From Bacteroidales bacterium UBA2030 (GTDB lineage: Bacteria; Bacteroidota; Bacteroidia; Bacteroidales; TTA-H9): DNA of 7,458 nucleotides. The stretch is from contig DDBO01000159.1 in assembly GCA_002332755.1 (NCBI GenBank), positions 1 through 7,458 of the forward strand, given 5' to 3'. Below the pieces are notes generated by a model. That model saw only the letters and a list, made by a program, of their open reading frames with translations, had not been told where the DNA came from and did not search any database. Below are positions 5,510 to 7,458 of this stretch, in pieces (position 1 is the stretch's first letter; every line of letters begins with the position of its first letter). The translations under genes were made by a program, and so were the position numbers.

Positions 5510-7458
5510 GTTTCAGTTGCCTGGCCAAGCATGGTTTTGATCAATGCTGCAAGCTCGGAACGGGTAAAAGGTTTAGCCAGATAATGTGTAAATCCTACTT
5601 CAATCATATCTTCAGGCTTATAAAGCCTTACATTAGCAGTGATAGCCGCTACAGGTGTCAATCGGGTATCGGGGTCTTTGCGAAGTTCTTTTATAACATC
5701 AATCCCGGTAATTCCTTTTCCAAGGCTTATATCGAGCAAGATTGCATCGTAGTGATGGGTTTGGGCTTTTTGCAGAGCGGAACTTCCATCCAGAGCAACA
5801 TCAGTATGATAAAGATTTTGAAGGTTATAAAGCATAAATTCCCGGTTGGTATCATCGTCTTCAACCACAAGAATTCTATGAGTTTTAACTCCCGCACTGG
5901 CGAAAGCTCTGAAATGTGAATCGTTTTGTTGTTCTTCCTGTGTAAGGGCCGGGAAAGAAATAGTAAAGGTGCTTCCCTGGCCGGGTTGGCTTTCTACGCT
6001 TATATTTCCGCCCAAAATATTCACCAGGTTTTTTGCCAGACTAAGACCTATTCCGGTGCCATCGTGGCTCCGTTGATGCCCTTCGCTGGCTTGCCTGAAA
6101 CTCGCAAAAATTAATCCTTGCATTTCGTAAGGGATTCCAATTCCGGTGTCTTTTACCCTAACGTGGACCATGGGCCTATTGTCTTTAAATTCCTCTACAA
6201 TTTCGATGGTAATACTACCCCGGGAGGTAAATTTTACAGCGTTGTCGACCAATAGATCGAGAATTCTCTTGAACATCTCTTCATCTGAACGTAATATAAT
6301 TTGTGTTTTTCGGGGTTGATAGTAAAACTCAAGTCCTTTTTCTTCGGCTAAGTCCCGGTATTTCTCCCTAACTAATTTATCAATAACCTGGTGCACATTA
6401 AAGTTGCTCAACCTGACATCAAGCTTGAGCAGTTCTGTATCTGATAGCTCCAAAATGCCATTGAGGGTATTGAGCAGGCGTTCTCCGCTTTGCAGAATCG
6501 AACGGGCCATTTGCCGATGCTTCTCTATCGCGCACTCTTCAATGAGTAATTCAGCAAATCCGTTGATCCCGTTTAAAGGAGTTCGCAATTCATGATACAT
6601 GGTTGTGAGAATGTGATTCTTCAGTTGATCACTCTCAGATGCCTTCTTCATGTTTTCGGCCAATGATTTTTTAAGCATCGCCATTTCTTCAAGCAATTGC
6701 TGGATTTCATGCCTGGCACGACGCGTATGCAAATATTGGTTGAAAAGAATGATAAGTGAAATGAGTAATAAACCGCTCAACAAAGCAACAAAAGCCCAGG
6801 CTCTTGAAACTCCATAATTATATGCCTTTCCGGGTTCTTCTGCGAGAACCTCCTTTAAATCTTTTTCTGCCAAAGCTTCAGACCTAGCTTGCACCAACTT
6901 CACCTCAGTAAGGTATTGACTGTATGTATTTTCGTATTCCTTGAATTTTTTATAGAAATCAAACGCTTTTTTGTAATCCCCCCTCATTTCAGCTATCCTT
7001 GCCTTTTCTTCATAGAGGTAAACCATTTCTTGCTGCAGGCTGAGCTTTTGAGCATAAGAAATAGCCCTGTCAATCAATGCGTCAGCCTCCTGATAGTTCT
7101 TTTTTTCTAGCAAAAGCTGTGCTTTGGTGTGCAAAACAGGAATACTTTCACTAAGCCTGTTCTTTCTTTCCAGAATTTGTATAGCAATGTCAATATACCG
7201 TAAACCTTCGTCAATGCGATGATGACTCAAGCATATATTGGCAAGATTATTTAAAGGATAAGTCATTCCTAGAGAATCATTCGAATGGGTATATCCCTGA
7301 ATAGATTGTATTAAATAATTCTCTGCTTCAGTTGTATTGCCCAATTCGTCATTAATGAGTCCCAGGTTATTATAAACACTATTGATATTGACCTGTTGGG
7401 GGTATTTCATTTGCTTGTGACTGCTCAAAGCCTTTTCGAAAAAAGACAAGGCTGCTTT
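5506..7458 (-). CDS. Hybrid sensor histidine kinase/response regulator with N-terminal TPRs (5' end outside window)
   Basis: This is a two-component sensor that autophosphorylates on His and passes the phosphate to its own receiver domain. The frame is open from the right edge for 650 residues; residue 1 here is the codon at 7458. A TTG at 7449 lies inside a TPR helix (KAALSFFEKAL), so it is not the start. Residues 1 to about 180 form about five TPR units, for example SVYNNLGLINDELGN. A membrane span at about 220-240 is followed by a coiled coil (about 243-278). HisKA has the phospho-accepting H289 in YHELRTPLNG. The HATPase domain shows N406 (LVDNAVKFT), DTGIGIP (437-443) and DGTGIGLS (466-473). 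The receiver has the acidic pocket at 533-536 (EDDD), phospho-acceptor D576 (LLDISLG), T607 and K629 (YLAKPF), all intact. No DNA-binding or HPt domain follows, so output must go through a partner not seen here. The TPR part may be periplasmic if a signal peptide exists beyond the edge. The signal sensed is unknown. Confidence 0.95.
   Translation of the reverse strand, partial: KAALSFFEKALSSHKQMKYPQQVNINSVYNNLGLINDELGNTTEAENYLIQSIQGYTHSNDSLGMTYPLNNLANICLSHHRIDEGLRYIDIAIQILERKNRLSESIPVLHTKAQLLLEKKNYQEADALIDRAISYAQKLSLQQEMVYLYEEKARIAEMRGDYKKAFDFYKKFKEYENTYSQYLTEVKLVQARSEALAEKDLKEVLAEEPGKAYNYGVSRAWAFVALLSGLLLISLIILFNQYLHTRRARHEIQQLLEEMAMLKKSLAENMKKASESDQLKNHILTTMYHELRTPLNGINGFAELLIEECAIEKHRQMARSILQSGERLLNTLNGILELSDTELLKLDVRLSNFNVHQVIDKLVREKYRDLAEEKGLEFYYQPRKTQIILRSDEEMFKRILDLLVDNAVKFTSRGSITIEIVEEFKDNRPMVHVRVKDTGIGIPYEMQGLIFASFRQASEGHQRSHDGTGIGLSLAKNLVNILGGNISVESQPGQGSTFTISFPALTQEEQQNDSHFRAFASAGVKTHRILVVEDDDTNREFMLYNLQNLYHTDVALDGSSALQKAQTHHYDAILLDISLGKGITGIDVIKELRKDPDTRLTPVAAITANVRLYKPEDMIEVGFTHYLAKPFTRSELAALIKTMLGQATET

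Noticed and set aside
7447..7449. TTG as a start codon for the sensor kinase.
   Set aside because: The frame continues upstream to the window edge and the residues before it (KAA) complete a TPR helix, so the gene is simply cut by the edge.
5506..7458. Hybrid two-component system of the polysaccharide-utilisation (HTCS) type.
   Set aside because: The C-terminal AraC-type DNA-binding domain is missing and the N-terminal part is TPR instead of a beta-propeller; no SusC/SusD genes are nearby.
1..7458. CRISPR array, insertion sequence, tRNA, integrase, toxin-antitoxin or defence system.
   Set aside because: No direct-repeat array, terminal inverted repeats, tRNA-like cloverleaf or relevant protein motifs were found on either strand.

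Overview
The window looks like ordinary chromosomal sequence from a member of the Bacteroidota. The evidence is a secreted multidomain M14 carboxypeptidase of the kind this phylum exports, a DUF6913-like protein encoded next to dapA, a TPR/histidine-kinase/receiver hybrid sensor, and matches to the Bacteroidota -7 promoter element (TAnnTTTG) in the one real intergenic gap. A species cannot be named from the sequence alone. Coding density is very high: the longest gap between genes is about 100 bases, so there is no gene-free stretch over 300 bases. I see no tRNA, rRNA, CRISPR array, transposase or attachment site.

Left block (1-3394, minus strand, transcribed right to left): a DUF6913-like protein of unknown function, then dapA (4-hydroxy-tetrahydrodipicolinate synthase, lysine/diaminopimelate pathway) 3 bases later, then a secreted zinc carboxypeptidase 14 bases after that. 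The spacing suggests one transcript. The carboxypeptidase runs off the left edge and shows a signal peptide, an N-terminal pro-region, the M14 catalytic domain, a carboxypeptidase-regulatory-like domain, a PKD domain and the start of a CUB domain.

Middle gap (3395-3496): a divergent promoter region with one TAATTTTG element facing each way.

Right block, plus strand (3497-5509): a PhnP-like metallo-beta-lactamase-fold hydrolase with both metal sites intact, followed 15 bases later in the same frame by an unrecognised membrane protein. That protein has a strongly basic N-terminus containing a repeated Arg-rich amphipathic segment.

Right edge, minus strand (5506-7458): a hybrid sensor kinase truncated at its 5' end, with TPRs, one membrane span, HisKA, HATPase and receiver domains. 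Its stop codon overlaps the stop of the membrane-protein gene tail to tail, within the four bases TTAA.

I found no clear new defence or mobile system. The least explained item is the Arg-rich membrane protein at 4280-5509 and its pairing with the hydrolase upstream.
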